This document shows positions 1 through 10,070 of a DNA stretch of 64,000 nt, in pieces (the first letter of the stretch is position 1; each line of letters opens with the position of its first letter). Below the pieces are notes generated by a model, which was not told where the DNA came from, did not search any database, and was given only the letters and a program-made list of their open reading frames with translations. This DNA comes from Aureimonas sp. OT7 (GTDB lineage Bacteria; Pseudomonadota; Alphaproteobacteria; Rhizobiales; Rhizobiaceae): assembly GCF_014844055.1 (NCBI RefSeq), contig NZ_CP062167.1, positions 2,951,501 to 3,015,500 of the forward strand, given 5' to 3'. A program made the position numbers and the translations under genes.

Positions 1-1
1 G

Positions 2-1000
2 CGCCGCCATGCAAACCTGTTCGGCGGGCCGGACGGCCCTCTCGGCCGCTACTACATGGGGCATCTGATCGGCGAGATCGCCGACATCACCATGGCAACC
101 GGCGATATCGACAAGGCCTTCGACTTCTTCGTTCACGACAGCGGCTCCTATGTCCGCCGTCGCTTCGTGCCCAGCATGGAAACCCAGCTACGCGAGGGCG
201 TTCTGAACACCGCGCTGTGGCCGGTCGTGCCGCCCGTCGCGGATCCGCGGCATGGCAGCCCCATCCTGTCGCTCGTCTACCTGGTGATGGCGCTGGGGCC
301 TGTCGGGCGTCTCGTCGTCGCGGAGGCGATCCGGCGCCGGCACATTCCCGATGCCCCGCGCGAGATCAAGGCGCATCTGCAGAACGTGCTGAAGGGCGCG
401 CCCGAAGCGATGGCCCAGGCGGCCGGATTCCTGATGCGCCGCTATGGCCGGCGCGAGCGCCTGCCGGGCCTGTTCGTGCACAATCGCAATCGCCGCTACG
501 GCCTGTCCTATCATTCGGAACACAGCCCCGATCCGCTCAGCCGGGTCTGGCTGACCGACAAGACCGATGCGCTCGGACTGCCGAGACTTGAGATCGACCT
601 GCGTTTTCCCCGCTCGGACGCTCAATCCGTGGTCAAGGTGCACGACCTGTTCGAGAACTGGCTGGAGACGACGGGCTTCGGACGGATCGATTATCGCATG
701 CCGCGCGAAGAGCGGGTGGCCTCGGTGATGGCGCAGGCACGGCACGGCACGCATCAGATCGGCATGATCCGCATGGGCGCCAACGCCCGCGAAGGTGTCG
801 TCGACGGCAATCTGCGCAGCTTCGACCTGCCAAACCTGTTCGTCACCAGCACGGCGGTACTGCCGACCTCGGGCCAGGCCAACCCCACCTTGACCGCCAT
901 GGCCCTGGCCGTACGCCTCGCCGGCCGCCTGTCGGCGGAAAGCGAAGGCAAGGTTACGCCATTTCGCAAGGTGAACATGCGCGGCAGCGTTGCGGCGTAA
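2..1000 (+). CDS. GMC-family oxidoreductase, C-terminal part (5' end outside window)
   Basis: The reading frame is already open at base 2 and runs 332 codons to a TAA stop, so only the C-terminal part is present. It carries the GMC C-terminal (substrate) domain: a GTHQIG motif with the catalytic His, and near the end a PTSGQANPTLT motif with the partner Asn. The family uses FAD to oxidise alcohols or sugars; the Rossmann FAD domain lies upstream and cannot be checked. The first in-frame ATG at 56 is not the real start. The next gene is a convergent glycosyltransferase, and GMC enzymes of this type are often found in rhizobial polysaccharide clusters, so a role in surface polysaccharide chemistry is an inference. 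Confidence 0.85.
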   Translation, partial: RRHANLFGGPDGPLGRYYMGHLIGEIADITMATGDIDKAFDFFVHDSGSYVRRRFVPSMETQLREGVLNTALWPVVPPVADPRHGSPILSLVYLVMALGPVGRLVVAEAIRRRHIPDAPREIKAHLQNVLKGAPEAMAQAAGFLMRRYGRRERLPGLFVHNRNRRYGLSYHSEHSPDPLSRVWLTDKTDALGLPRLEIDLRFPRSDAQSVVKVHDLFENWLETTGFGRIDYRMPREERVASVMAQARHGTHQIGMIRMGANAREGVVDGNLRSFDLPNLFVTSTAVLPTSGQANPTLTAMALAVRLAGRLSAESEGKVTPFRKVNMRGSVAA

Positions 1001-1037
1001 GCCACGACGCTGCCGGAGCCTTTCGGGTCCTGTCCTT

Positions 1038-1307
1038 TAGAGCGTTCCCACCCATATGGAACCACTCTGTTTCTGCGAAGGCCGGATGGCCCGCCAGGAA
1101 GGCGGCGCAGGCCGTACCGGCGGTACGGGCAAGTCCGGCTGACGCCGCGGACGTCCGCCCCCGGGAAACCCGAAGGGCCGGGGCCATTGGAGCCGCCGTC
1201 TTCGGCGTGCATCCTGGCCATACACCAGTATGGCCTTCGACACCCACCTCGATTGCGGCCCGAAGCGCCTCCGGCAGAGTGATTCCATATGTACGGGAAA
1301 CGCTCTA
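1038..1307. repeat. 270-bp element bounded by ~32-bp imperfect terminal inverted repeats (MITE-like or palindromic intergenic repeat)
   Basis: The left end (1038-1069) and the reverse complement of the right end (1275-1307) agree at about 28 of 32 positions. Both begin TAGAGCG and end with an ACTCTG-type hexamer after a shared CATATGGA core. The repeat fills the space between the GMC gene and the convergent glycosyltransferase gene. The terminal TAG of the right arm (1305-1307 on the minus strand) is the stop codon of the glycosyltransferase. The interior has open frames on both strands but nothing recognisable. No clear target-site duplication is seen in the flanks. Related TAGAGCG...CTCTA palindromes are, from memory, common between genes in Hyphomicrobiales. 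Confidence 0.6.
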
Positions 1308-2501
1308 CGCCCTGAACAGCTCGGCGAGGTAACCGGCCTCGCGCGACAGGTCATGGCGCTGGCGGACCAGCGCCTGTCCGCGCCGGCCCATGTCCTCGCA
1401 CGCGACATCCGGCGTTTCGAGGCAGCGGCGCATCGCATCGGCGGCCTCTTCCACGGAGCCGGCGCCGAAGAGCCAGCCCGTTTCCCCTTCCTTGACGAGT
1501 TCGGGGATGGCCGCGATTTCGGTGGCCAGCACGGGCCGCCCGAGCGCATAGGATTCCATGATGACCACCGGGAGGCCCTCGGCAAAGCTCGTCAGGATCA
1601 TAGCGCGCGCCGCCAGAAGCTGCGCGCGCACCTCCTCGCCGCTGGCCCAGCCGGTTATGCGCACCACGCTCTCCAGCCCCTCCGACCGGATCAGACCGTC
1701 GATCTCGCTTCGCAACTCGCCGTCGCCGACGAGAACCAGCTCGAAATCGACGCCCTGGCGGTGCAGGAGGCCGGCCGCCTGCACCAGGATCCAGTGGCCC
1801 TTCTGCCCGCCGAGCCGCCCGACGCAGACCAGGCGCCTCGGATGGGAGGGCGGCGGTGGATTGTCGAGGAAATAGTCCGGGTCGAGTCCGCAGCGAACGA
1901 TCCGTACCTTGCCCCAGTCCTCGAAGGCGGCCCAGCGGAATATCTGGCTGGCGCAGAAATGGCTGATCGCCGCGACGAAGCGGGCGCGCGCCACCTTTTC
2001 CCCGAGTTTCATGAAGCGCGGCGCATCGAACTCGTCCGGCCCGTGGACGGTGAAGCTGTACGGAATATCCGACAGGCAGGATGCCAGCATGGCGACTTCC
2101 GCCGAGTTGGTCCCGAAATGGGCATGGATATGCGTTACCCCGGACTTTTCAAGATACTCGACGAGCAGGCACGCCTCGGCCAGGGTGATGGCATGGAGTG
2201 CGGCGGCCCGGTCGCTGCGCCGCATCATGGCCACCGTCAAACTGATCGCCTGTCCAAACTTTTTCGGCCGCTTGACGGCCAGCCGCATCATCGCGGCGGC
2301 CAGCGGGCGCGCCCCGTCCTTCAACAGGTAATAGGTCCGTTGCTGCTCCGCCCTGTCGTCCGGATCGACAAGGTCGGCGTCCCATCCACGCATCGCGGTT
2401 CGCACCACCGTCTGGCCAGCGGCTTCCAGTGCCAGGATCTCGCGACGGATGAAGCTGTGGCTCGTCTTGGGATATTGATTGATGAGATACGCGACCTGCA
2501 T
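1305..2501 (-). CDS. GT4-family glycosyltransferase
   Basis: 398 aa, the normal size for a retaining GT-B glycosyltransferase. The N-terminal half starts with YLINQYPKTSHSFIRRE, typical of exopolysaccharide or colanic-acid GT4 enzymes, and has an HAHFG motif. The C-terminal half has the nucleotide-sugar site, with VGRLGGQKG around residue 228 and the EX7E-type EGLPVVIMESYALGRPV around residue 310. It probably transfers a sugar onto a lipid-linked or polymeric acceptor at the inner face of the membrane. The stop codon lies inside the right arm of the 1038-1307 inverted-repeat element. Substrate unknown. Confidence 0.85.
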   Translation of the reverse strand: MQVAYLINQYPKTSHSFIRREILALEAAGQTVVRTAMRGWDADLVDPDDRAEQQRTYYLLKDGARPLAAAMMRLAVKRPKKFGQAISLTVAMMRRSDRAAALHAITLAEACLLVEYLEKSGVTHIHAHFGTNSAEVAMLASCLSDIPYSFTVHGPDEFDAPRFMKLGEKVARARFVAAISHFCASQIFRWAAFEDWGKVRIVRCGLDPDYFLDNPPPPSHPRRLVCVGRLGGQKGHWILVQAAGLLHRQGVDFELVLVGDGELRSEIDGLIRSEGLESVVRITGWASGEEVRAQLLAARAMILTSFAEGLPVVIMESYALGRPVLATEIAAIPELVKEGETGWLFGAGSVEEAADAMRRCLETPDVACEDMGRRGQALVRQRHDLSREAGYLAELFRA

Positions 2502-2620
2502 TCCAGAGCACCCGGCTGAAAGACCAAAGACTTGGCGTTACAGCAAGGTATAGCGTCTTTCCGCACGCAAGCCCGCGCGCCTTCGGAATGCTTGCTTCGT
2601 CAATTGGTGGTAGGCGCCTC

Positions 2621-3457
2621 TCAGGCCGCGACGGGCTCGGCTTCGTGCTCGTGCCCGGCAACACCCTGAAGGCCATGGCCGGTCCAGCGGATCATCTCGA
2701 AAGTGCCGTCGAACCGCTCTCCGATGGCCGTGCAGCTTTCAACCCAATCGCCGGTATTGATGTAGGCGATGCCGGCACGCTCCGCGATGGCCGCATGATG
2801 GATGTGGCCGCAGATCACGCCCTGGCATCCACGCCGCAGCGCCTCGCCGGCCAGCGCATCCTCGAAGGCGCCGATGAAGTTGACGGCGTTCTTGACCTTC
2901 AGCTTGGCCCAGGACGATAACGACCAGTAAGGGAAGCCGGCCCAGCGCCGCATGCGGTTGAAGACGTGGTTGACGGCGATTGCCGCGTCATATGCCCAGT
3001 CGCCGAGATAGGCGATCAGGCGCGCATTGCGCACCACGACGTCGAATTCGTCGCCATGGATGACCAGGTATCGGCGCCCGTCCGCCGCTTCGAACACGTC
3101 GTCGACGCGCACCTCGATTCCGCCGAAATGCTGGCCGGGAAACGGTCGCAGGAACTCGTCGTGATTGCCCGGTATGTAGATGATGCGGCTGCCCTTGCGC
3201 GCCTGCCGCAACAGCTTCTGCACCACATCGTTGTGCGAGGCCGGCCAGTGCCAGCTGCGGCGCAGACGCCATCCATCGACGATATCGCCCACCAGGTAGA
3301 TGGTCGGCGCGGTATGGAAGCGCATGAAGTCTACCAGCAGGTCGGCCTGCGCGGCCTTCGAGCCGAGATGGACGTCGGAAATGAACAGCGTTCGGAACTG
3401 CCGCGCGATGGTAGCGGGGGCGACGGTGCCGCCAGGCACGTCCGAGATGGAGTCCAT
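2621..3457 (-). CDS. UDP-2,3-diacylglucosamine diphosphatase-like metallophosphoesterase
   Basis: 278 aa from the ATG at 3457, which has AGGAG 11 nt upstream; a longer frame back to 3562 lacks a ribosome site and adds non-conserved sequence. Calcineurin-like metal motifs are in order: FISDVHLGS, YLVGDIVDGW, IPGNHDEF, VIHGDEFD and CGHIHHA, giving a complete two-metal site. This matches the LpxH-like family that cleaves UDP-2,3-diacylglucosamine in lipid A synthesis. Many alphaproteobacteria use LpxI for that step and carry such paralogues of unknown substrate, so the exact reaction is uncertain. It lies upstream of the glycosyltransferase on the same strand, 119 bp away, and diverges from maeB. 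Confidence 0.8.
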   Translation of the reverse strand: MDSISDVPGGTVAPATIARQFRTLFISDVHLGSKAAQADLLVDFMRFHTAPTIYLVGDIVDGWRLRRSWHWPASHNDVVQKLLRQARKGSRIIYIPGNHDEFLRPFPGQHFGGIEVRVDDVFEAADGRRYLVIHGDEFDVVVRNARLIAYLGDWAYDAAIAVNHVFNRMRRWAGFPYWSLSSWAKLKVKNAVNFIGAFEDALAGEALRRGCQGVICGHIHHAAIAERAGIAYINTGDWVESCTAIGERFDGTFEMIRWTGHGLQGVAGHEHEAEPVAA

Positions 3458-3692
3458 GGGGCTTCGAGCTCCTGTTTCGACTGCTGTGCAGCCAATGCCC
3501 GATTCCCATGACATCCATATGATAATGCGGGAAGCCTCCGGTATTCCGGGGATCGATGCCAAACTGTTTCGAACGATCGGGGCACAACAAATGCGTGTAG
3601 GAAATGCTCAGACCTTTGCGCGGCGTGCGCCGATGTTCTAGACGAGACTTTCCGCCTCCTGGCGGGGCTGCCCATGCAAAAGCGAGGAACCG

Positions 3693-5999
3693 ATGCCCGG
3701 AACAGAAGACATCCAGCCGAACCAGCCGAACCGGGATCTCGACGCACAGGCCTTGTTCTACCATCGGTATCCGCAGCCCGGTAAGCTGGAGATCCGCGCC
3801 ACCAAGACGCTTGGCAACCAGCGCGATCTGGCGCTGGCCTACTCGCCCGGCGTCGCCGCGCCATGCCTGGAGATCGAAAAGGACGCGTCGCTCGCGGCCG
3901 ACTACACGGGCAGAGCCAACCTCGTGGCCGTCGTGTCCAACGGAACCGCCGTTCTGGGCCTCGGCGATATCGGGCCGCTGGCGTCCAAGCCGGTGATGGA
4001 GGGCAAGGCGGTCCTCTTCAAGAAATTCGCCAATATCGACGTTTTCGACATCGAGGTGGACGCAAGGGAAATCGACCGCCTGGTCGATGTCGTGGCCGCG
4101 CTGGAGCCAACCTTCGGCGGCATCAACCTGGAGGACATCAAGGCCCCCGAATGCTTCGAGGTGGAAGAGCGGCTACGGGCCCGCATGGGTATTCCCGTCT
4201 TCCATGACGACCAGCATGGAACCGCCATCATCGTCGCGGCCGCCGTGCGCAACGCGCTTCTGCTGGCCGGCAAGGCCATCGAGGACGTGAAGATCGTCAC
4301 CTCGGGCGCGGGCGCGGCCGCCCTCGCCTGCCTGAACCTTCTCGTATCGCTCGGCGCGCGCAGGGAAAACATCACCTGCACCGATATCGAAGGCGTCGTC
4401 TACAAGGGCCGCGAAAAGCGCATGGACCGCTGGATGGAGGTCTATGCCCGCGATACCGAGGCCCGCACGCTGGCCGACGTGATCGGCGGCGCGGACATCT
4501 TTCTCGGCCTGTCGGCCGGCGGCATCCTGAAACCGGAGCTGCTCGAGAAGATGGCCGAGCGGCCTCTGGTGATGGCCCTGGCCAACCCCACCCCGGAGGT
4601 GATGCCCGACCTGGCGCGGGCCGTGCGCCCGGATGCCATGATCTGCACCGGGCGGTCGGACTTTCCCAACCAGGTCAACAACGTCATCTGCTTTCCCTTC
4701 ATCTTCCGTGGCGCGCTGGATTGCGGTGCCACCTCGATCAACGAAGAGATGAAGATCGCGGCTGTCGACGCCATCGCGGAGCTGTCGCGGGAGGAGGTGT
4801 CCGAAGTGGCCGCCAAGGCCTATGGATCGGAAACACCCGTATTCGGACCCGACTATCTGATCCCCTCGCCCTTCGATCCGCGCCTGATCCTGAAGATCGC
4901 GCCGGCCGTGGCGCGTGCCGCCGAAGCGACGGGCGTCGCTTCGCGCCCCATCGCCGACTGGGATGCCTATCTGGACAAGCTCAACCGCTTCGTCTTCCGC
5001 TCCGGCCTCATCATGAAGCCGGTGTTCGCGGTGGCACGCAAATCGGGCAAGCGCATCATCTTCTCCGACGGCGAGGACGAGCGCGTGCTGCGCGCCGCCC
5101 AGGTGCTGCTGGAGGAAAACATCTGCCAGCCCATCCTGATCGGGCGTCCCAGCGTCCTGCAGACGCGCCTGGAGCGCTTCGGCCTGCGCATCCGTCCCGG
5201 CAAGGATTTCGAGGTCGTCAACCCGGAAGACGATCCGCGCTACCGCGATTATGTGGATCACTACTTCTCCAAGGTCGGCCGTCTCGGGGTAAACCCGGAC
5301 ACCGCCCGCACCATCGTACGCACCAACACCACCGTCATCGGCGCGGTTTCGGTGTCCCGCGGCGAGGCCGATGGCCTCATCTGCGGTCTTGCGGGCCGCT
5401 TCTCGCGCCATATCCGCGACATCCGCCACGTCATCGGCGCTACGCCCGGCGTCTCCAGGATTTCGGCCCTCAGCCTGCTGATCACGCAATCCGGGCCGCT
5501 GTTCTTTGCCGATTCCTACGTGCAGGAAGATCCCTCAGCCGCCGACATCGCGGAGTTCACCCAGCTTGCCGCCAAGGAGCTGGACCGCTTCAACATCGCG
5601 CCCAAGGTCGCGCTGGTGTCGCATTCCAACTTCGGCACCGGTGAAACGGAGGATGCGATCAAGCTGCGCGAGGCGCTGGCCATCGTACGGCAGGCCATGC
5701 CGGACCTGGAGATCGACGGCGAAATGCACGGCGACGCCGCCCTGTCGGAAGAGCTGCGCAGCCGCGTGATGCCGCAGTCGACGCTGACGGGCGTCGCCAA
5801 TCTTCTGATCTTCCCGACGCTGGATGCCGCCAACATCACCATGAACGTCGTGAAGGCGATGACGGATTCGCTGCATGTCGGCCCCATTCTTCTGGGTACC
5901 AACTCGCCGGCTCACATCCTGACCCCGTCGGCCACCTCGCGGGGCGTGGTCAACATGACGGCCATCGCCGTGGCGGAAGCGGTGCAGAAGCGCGGCTGA
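3693..5999 (+). CDS. maeB: NADP-dependent malic enzyme with C-terminal phosphotransacetylase-like domain
   Basis: 768 aa, the standard length of the MaeB hybrid. Residues about 20-430 form the malic enzyme: YSPGVAAPC, the GDIGPL and IDVFDIEVD segments, the catalytic FHDDQHGTA stretch, and a Rossmann segment [13 protein letters not shown]. Residues about 440-768 are the phosphate-acetyltransferase-like domain, with [15 protein letters not shown] at its start; in this family it serves as an acetyl-CoA-responsive regulatory domain rather than a working enzyme. The enzyme decarboxylates malate to pyruvate with NADP, supplying NADPH and pyruvate during growth on C4 acids. The ATG at 3693 has GAGGAA 4 nt upstream. 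It stands alone, divergent from the phosphoesterase gene. Confidence 0.95.
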   Translation: MPGTEDIQPNQPNRDLDAQALFYHRYPQPGKLEIRATKTLGNQRDLALAYSPGVAAPCLEIEKDASLAADYTGRANLVAVVSNGTAVLGLGDIGPLASKPVMEGKAVLFKKFANIDVFDIEVDAREIDRLVDVVAALEPTFGGINLEDIKAPECFEVEERLRARMGIPVFHDDQHGTAIIVAAAVRNALLLAGKAIEDVKIVTSGAGAAALACLNLLVSLGARRENITCTDIEGVVYKGREKRMDRWMEVYARDTEARTLADVIGGADIFLGLSAGGILKPELLEKMAERPLVMALANPTPEVMPDLARAVRPDAMICTGRSDFPNQVNNVICFPFIFRGALDCGATSINEEMKIAAVDAIAELSREEVSEVAAKAYGSETPVFGPDYLIPSPFDPRLILKIAPAVARAAEATGVASRPIADWDAYLDKLNRFVFRSGLIMKPVFAVARKSGKRIIFSDGEDERVLRAAQVLLEENICQPILIGRPSVLQTRLERFGLRIRPGKDFEVVNPEDDPRYRDYVDHYFSKVGRLGVNPDTARTIVRTNTTVIGAVSVSRGEADGLICGLAGRFSRHIRDIRHVIGATPGVSRISALSLLITQSGPLFFADSYVQEDPSAADIAEFTQLAAKELDRFNIAPKVALVSHSNFGTGETEDAIKLREALAIVRQAMPDLEIDGEMHGDAALSEELRSRVMPQSTLTGVANLLIFPTLDAANITMNVVKAMTDSLHVGPILLGTNSPAHILTPSATSRGVVNMTAIAVAEAVQKRG

Positions 6000-6015
6000 C
6001 GGCCGCGCAAGCCAG

Positions 6016-6041
6016 GCAAAGGCGGGCGCGCTCGCCTTTGC
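6016..6041. terminator. Stem-loop between convergent maeB and gltX
   Basis: A perfect 9-bp stem (GCAAAGGCG / CGCCTTTGC) with an 8-nt loop lies midway between the stops of maeB (5999) and gltX (6056). There is no T run on either side, so it may act as a weak bidirectional terminator or only as an mRNA 3'-end hairpin. Confidence 0.4.
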
Positions 6042-6055
6042 GGCAGGTCAGGCTG

Positions 6056-7438
6056 TCAGGGTATGCGCCGCAAGGTGCGGGCATGGCCGATGACCGGCAG
6101 AAGCGCCGCCAGCTCGGGGCCGTGGTCCACCCCTGTCAGGGCCAGGCGAAGCGGCATGAACAACGACCGGCCCTTGCGGCCGGTCGCGGCCTTCACCGCG
6201 TCGGTCCACCGCCGCCAGGTGTCGCCATCCCAGGGCTCTGCTGGCAACAGCGTAAAAGCCGTTCGCACGAATTCCAGATCCTCGCTCGAAAACGCGATCT
6301 GCGATGGCCCGCGATAGACGATGCGCGCCCATTCGGCGGCATCCGGCACCTTGCTGCAATTGCCGCGCACCGCCATCCAGAAGGCTTGTGCATCTTCTGG
6401 CGGGACATCGAAGTCTGCAAGCCGCGCCGCGACCGCCTCCACCGGCAACTCATGCGTCAGCTCGGCATTCAGGCGCCCGAGTTCCGCAGGGTCGAACTTC
6501 GCGTTGGAGGACGACACTTGCGAAAGGTCGACACGCGCGCCGAGCGCGCCAAGGCTTGGCATCGGCTCGATGGATCCGGATGCGCCGACGAGCACGGCCA
6601 GCGAGGCGATCGCCATCGGCTCGAAGCCTTCGTCCCGCAGGGTACGAATGGACAGCGCGCCCGAGCGCTTGGACAGGCCCTCGCCGTCGACCGTCGTCAG
6701 AAGATTATGATGGCCGAGCGTCGGCACCGCGTAATCCAGCGCCTCGAAAATCGCGATCTGCACGCCGCTGTTCGTCACATGGTCGTCGCCGCGAATGACA
6801 TGGGTGATCCCCATCTCGCCGTCATCGACGACGGAAGGAAGCGTGTAGAGATAGGTTCCGTCTTCCCGCACCAGTACAGGGTCCGACAGGGACGCCAGGT
6901 CGATCGTCTGGGGCCCCCGCACCAGATCGTCCCAGTGCACCTCGGTGCGCCGCGTCTCGAAGGGGCTCGATTCAAAGTTCGGCAACAGAAAGCGCCAATG
7001 CGGGCGGATGCCCCGCGCCTCACAGGCGGCCCGCTCCTCGGCCGTCAGCGCCAGCGCCTCGCGGCCGTAGACGGGGGGCAGGCCCCGCGCCATCAATCGC
7101 TTGCGGCGACGCTCCAGCTCATCGGCCGTCTCATAACAGGGGTAAAGCAGCCCGTTCCGGCGCAGCTTCTCGGCGGCGGCGTCATAAAGTTCCAGCCGGT
7201 CCGACTGGCGCACCACCTCGTCCGGGTGAATGCCGATCCAGGCAAGATCGCTGGAGATGGCATCGGCATATTCCCGGCGCGATCGTGCGGTATCGGTATC
7301 GTCGAAACGCAGAACGAAGCGACCCGGCCCGGCGTCCGGCCGCTCCTTGGCGAACAGCCAGTTGAACAAGGCCGGCCGAAGATTGCCGATGTGGATGTAG
7401 CCGGTGGGCGACGGGGCGAAACGAACGATGACACTCAT
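6056..7438 (-). CDS. gltX: Glutamate--tRNA ligase
   Basis: 460 aa from the ATG at 7438, which places the class I start motif [15 protein letters not shown] at the N-terminus; the 12-codon longer frame is not conserved. The HIGH signature appears as HIGN at residues 16-19 and the KMSKS loop as GLSKRSG. The enzyme charges tRNA-Glu, and in many alphaproteobacteria that carry two copies one also serves tRNA-Gln for the amidotransferase route; which copy this is cannot be told here. It is transcribed with the small membrane-protein gene 36 bp upstream. Confidence 0.93.
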   Translation of the reverse strand: MSVIVRFAPSPTGYIHIGNLRPALFNWLFAKERPDAGPGRFVLRFDDTDTARSRREYADAISSDLAWIGIHPDEVVRQSDRLELYDAAAEKLRRNGLLYPCYETADELERRRKRLMARGLPPVYGREALALTAEERAACEARGIRPHWRFLLPNFESSPFETRRTEVHWDDLVRGPQTIDLASLSDPVLVREDGTYLYTLPSVVDDGEMGITHVIRGDDHVTNSGVQIAIFEALDYAVPTLGHHNLLTTVDGEGLSKRSGALSIRTLRDEGFEPMAIASLAVLVGASGSIEPMPSLGALGARVDLSQVSSSNAKFDPAELGRLNAELTHELPVEAVAARLADFDVPPEDAQAFWMAVRGNCSKVPDAAEWARIVYRGPSQIAFSSEDLEFVRTAFTLLPAEPWDGDTWRRWTDAVKAATGRKGRSLFMPLRLALTGVDHGPELAALLPVIGHARTLRRIP

Positions 7439-7474
7439 GGCGGGAGCCTTATTCCGCCGCACGGGTGAAAGCAA

Positions 7475-7783
7475 TCAAATGTCCAGGCCGCGCTGCATGA
7501 TGGGCGCAAGGACGCTGGAGGCGACCACCCATCCCGCCATGGCAAGGCCGCAAGCCGTCAGGACGGCACCAACCACGAATTGCCGCATCGCATGCCGCCG
7601 GTCCGGCTCGGCCGCGCGACCGAAGGCCAGCGGCTGCGTTACCTGTCCGAGGTCCGCCCACATCGTCGTCGCTCGTGGCTCACCTGCCCGGATGCGCCGG
7701 ATCGTCAGAAGAAAGCGGACCAGGAACAGGACGCCGACGACGGTGGCCGCCATGGCGATGTCACCCGCCGGTGGAATGAGCAT
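7475..7783 (-). CDS. Small two-TM membrane protein of unknown function
   Basis: 102 aa, started at the ATG at 7783 because AAGGAG lies 12 nt upstream; the longer open frame is unsupported. Two hydrophobic segments are visible, residues about 9-30 and 68-95, joined by a short charged loop containing PRATTMWADLGQVTQ. It sits 36 bp upstream of gltX in the same direction and may share its transcript. No family was recognised. Confidence 0.6.
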   Translation of the reverse strand: MLIPPAGDIAMAATVVGVLFLVRFLLTIRRIRAGEPRATTMWADLGQVTQPLAFGRAAEPDRRHAMRQFVVGAVLTACGLAMAGWVVASSVLAPIMQRGLDI

Positions 7784-7894
7784 TGCGAAACTGGCTCCTT
7801 GTCTACCGTGACGATAGATGCTTAAGCATCCCGGCGCGGTGGAGCAAGGTGGCGCATACCTTGGGCGACAAAGCGTGACCCATGCGGAGGCATC

Positions 7895-8545
7895 TTGTAC
7901 GAAATCCTCGGACTCATAGACCGGTTCGGCTTGATCATCGTCTTCGTCGGCACCTTCTTCGAAGGCGAGGTCTTCGCGATCATCGGCGGCTTTCTGGCCT
8001 ACAAGGGCAACCACTCGCTGCAACTCATGATGAGCCTCGCCTTCGTCGGCTCGTTCCTGGGCGATCTCGCGGTGTTCCTGTTTGCCCGCTACTTCTCCAA
8101 CCATCGCTGGGTACAGCGCTGGATCCGCAAGCCGAAATTTGCGAAGGCCCTGCGCCTCGTGGACCGGTTCCACGCCTATTTCGTCATCGTGAACCGCTAT
8201 GTCTACGGCCTGCGCATGCCGGGCCTGATCGCCCTCGGCTTATCCAGCATCACCGTGCCGCGCTTCCTGATCCTCAACTTCATCGGCGCCGGCCTGTGGG
8301 CCTCCATCTTCACGTCGATCGGCTACGTCTTCGGATACTCGATCAGTTCCGTCTTCGCCCGGCTCGAAACCGTCGAGCATGTGGTGCTCTACATCCTCGT
8401 GGCGCTCGCCGTCGCGCTGGTGCTGTATCTGGGCTGGCGGCAGTTCGGCCCCATGTGGGCGAAGGGCCGGAGGGAAGGCCCGCCCGTGGCGCGCGTCGGC
8501 CATGTCGGCCCGATTACCGACGAAGAGAAGACAGGCCAAAAATAA
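7895..8545 (+). CDS. DedA-family membrane protein
   Basis: 216 aa with four to five hydrophobic segments and the DedA/SNARE-associated signature: GTFFEGEVFAIIGGFLAY near the N-terminus, FVGSFLGDLAVFLFARY, and the RYVYGLRMPGLIALGLSSI block with the conserved Arg and Gly residues. DedA proteins are inner-membrane proteins linked to lipid-carrier (undecaprenyl phosphate) flipping, proton-motive force and drug resistance. The start is a TTG at 7895 with GGAGG only 4 nt upstream; no in-frame ATG fits. It ends 58 bp before the convergent DAHP synthase gene. Confidence 0.85.
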   Translation: MYEILGLIDRFGLIIVFVGTFFEGEVFAIIGGFLAYKGNHSLQLMMSLAFVGSFLGDLAVFLFARYFSNHRWVQRWIRKPKFAKALRLVDRFHAYFVIVNRYVYGLRMPGLIALGLSSITVPRFLILNFIGAGLWASIFTSIGYVFGYSISSVFARLETVEHVVLYILVALAVALVLYLGWRQFGPMWAKGRREGPPVARVGHVGPITDEEKTGQK

Positions 8546-8569
8546 ACCCCCGGAGCAGAGCTCCGAGGG
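8537..8569 (-). terminator. Rho-independent terminator downstream of the DAHP synthase gene
   Basis: Read on the minus strand, a 10-bp GC-rich stem with one mismatch and a 3-nt loop (8547-8569) is followed by TTTATTTTT. It ends the DAHP synthase transcript. On the plus strand the same hairpin has only three Ts after it and could help stop dedA. Confidence 0.7.
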
Positions 8570-8602
8570 TTTCCCGGGTAGAGCCGTTCGAGGCGTCGGC
8601 CG

Positions 8603-9985
8603 TCAGAAATTGACGGCCGTGCGTGCTTCGCCCTGCTCGTGATGCTTCTTGACCAGTTCGGCGACCAGGAATGCAAGCTCCAGCGCCTGATTGGCATTCA
8701 GGCGCGGGTCGCAATGCGTATGGTAGCGATCCGACAGGTCTTCCGCCAGGACGGGCCGTGCCGCGCCACCTGTGCATTCCGTTACGTCCTTGCCGGTCAT
8801 CTCGACGTGGATGCCGCCGGGGTGCGTACCCTCGGCCTGATGCACGTTGAAGAAGGCCTGCACTTCCGCGAGGATGCGGTCGAAGGGCCGGGTCTTGTAG
8901 TCGTTCACGGTAATCGTGTTGCCGTGCATGGGATCGCACGACCACACCACCTTGCGCCCCTCGGCCTCCACGGCGCGGATCAGCTTGGGCAGATGCGCCT
9001 CGACCCGCTCATGTCCGAATCGCGTGATCAGCGTCAGCCGGCCTGCCTCGTTCTGCGGGTTGAGGCGGTCGATCAGCCGCAGGAGATCGCTCGGGTCGAG
9101 GCTCGGCCCGCATTTAAGGCCGATCGGATTGCGGATGCCGCGGCAATACTCGACATGCGCATTCTCGAGCTGGCGGGTGCGGTCGCCGATCCAGATCATG
9201 TGGCCGGACGTGGCATACCACTCGCCGCTGGTCGAATCGACGCGCGTCAGCGCTTCCTCGTAGCCCAGAAGCAGCGCCTCGTGGCTGGTGAAGAAATCCG
9301 TTTCGCGCAAAGCGGGATGGTTCTCGGAATTGATGCCGATCGCCCGCATGAAGTTCATCGTTTCGGAGATCCGATCCGCGATCTCACGGTATCGCTCCGC
9401 CTGCGGCGAGCCCGACAGGAAGCCGAGCATCCACTGGTGGACGTTGTCGAGGTTGGCGTAACCGCCCTGCGCGAAGGCGCGCAGAAGGTTCAGCGTCGCG
9501 GCGGACTGCCGGTACGCCATTTCCTGGCGCTCCGGGCTGGGAATGCGCGAGGCCTCGTCGAATTCGATGCCGTTGATGATGTCTCCGCGGTAGGAAGGTA
9601 GCGTCTTGCCGCCCTTGCTCTCGGAATTCGATGAGCGCGGCTTGGCGAACTGGCCCGCAATACGCCCAACCTTGACCACAGGCGAGGAGGCGGCGAAGGT
9701 TAGCACGACGGCCATTTGCAGGAACGCGCGGAAGAAGTCGCGGATATTGTCCGCGCCATGCTCGGCGAAGCTTTCGGCACAATCGCCGCCCTGCAGAAGA
9801 AAACCACGGCCCTCGGCGACCTCGGCAAGCGAGCGCTTCAGTTTGCGGGCCTCACCTGCAAAAACGAGGGGCGGAAAGCTGGCAAGACGCTTCTCCGTCT
9901 CGGCCAAAGCGGCCGGATCCGGATAGTCGGGAACCTGCTCGATGTCCTTCGAGCGCCAGGTTGCCGGTGTCCAATCCTTCGTCAT
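8603..9985 (-). CDS. Class II 3-deoxy-7-phosphoheptulonate synthase
   Basis: 460 aa, typical of the class II (plant- and mycobacterial-type) DAHP synthases. It starts [18 protein letters not shown] and contains [38 protein letters not shown] and, near the C-terminus, WSCDPMHGN and [17 protein letters not shown], which carry the metal and phosphoenolpyruvate-binding residues. It condenses phosphoenolpyruvate with erythrose 4-phosphate, the first step of the shikimate pathway. The ATG at 9985 has AGGAG 10 nt upstream. Family members are variously called aroF, aroG or aroH, so no symbol is given. Confidence 0.95.
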   Translation of the reverse strand: MTKDWTPATWRSKDIEQVPDYPDPAALAETEKRLASFPPLVFAGEARKLKRSLAEVAEGRGFLLQGGDCAESFAEHGADNIRDFFRAFLQMAVVLTFAASSPVVKVGRIAGQFAKPRSSNSESKGGKTLPSYRGDIINGIEFDEASRIPSPERQEMAYRQSAATLNLLRAFAQGGYANLDNVHQWMLGFLSGSPQAERYREIADRISETMNFMRAIGINSENHPALRETDFFTSHEALLLGYEEALTRVDSTSGEWYATSGHMIWIGDRTRQLENAHVEYCRGIRNPIGLKCGPSLDPSDLLRLIDRLNPQNEAGRLTLITRFGHERVEAHLPKLIRAVEAEGRKVVWSCDPMHGNTITVNDYKTRPFDRILAEVQAFFNVHQAEGTHPGGIHVEMTGKDVTECTGGAARPVLAEDLSDRYHTHCDPRLNANQALELAFLVAELVKKHHEQGEARTAVNF

Positions 9986-10070
9986 TGCCCCATTCTCCTG
10001 CGGAAATCTTACGCATCAAGGTGGCTGTTTAAACACCAATGGTCTGAATTGTCACGGCAAAAAGCCCGTT

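Noticed and set aside
3458..3562. Longer N-terminus of the LpxH-like protein
   Set aside because: The extra 35 codons have no ribosome site and are not family-like, while the ATG at 3457 has AGGAG upstream.
4173..5489. 438-codon minus-strand frame
   Set aside because: Antisense to maeB, with composition typical of a GC-rich shadow frame and no conserved motif.
6038..7468. 476-codon plus-strand frame
   Set aside because: Antisense to gltX; no ribosome site or recognisable domain.
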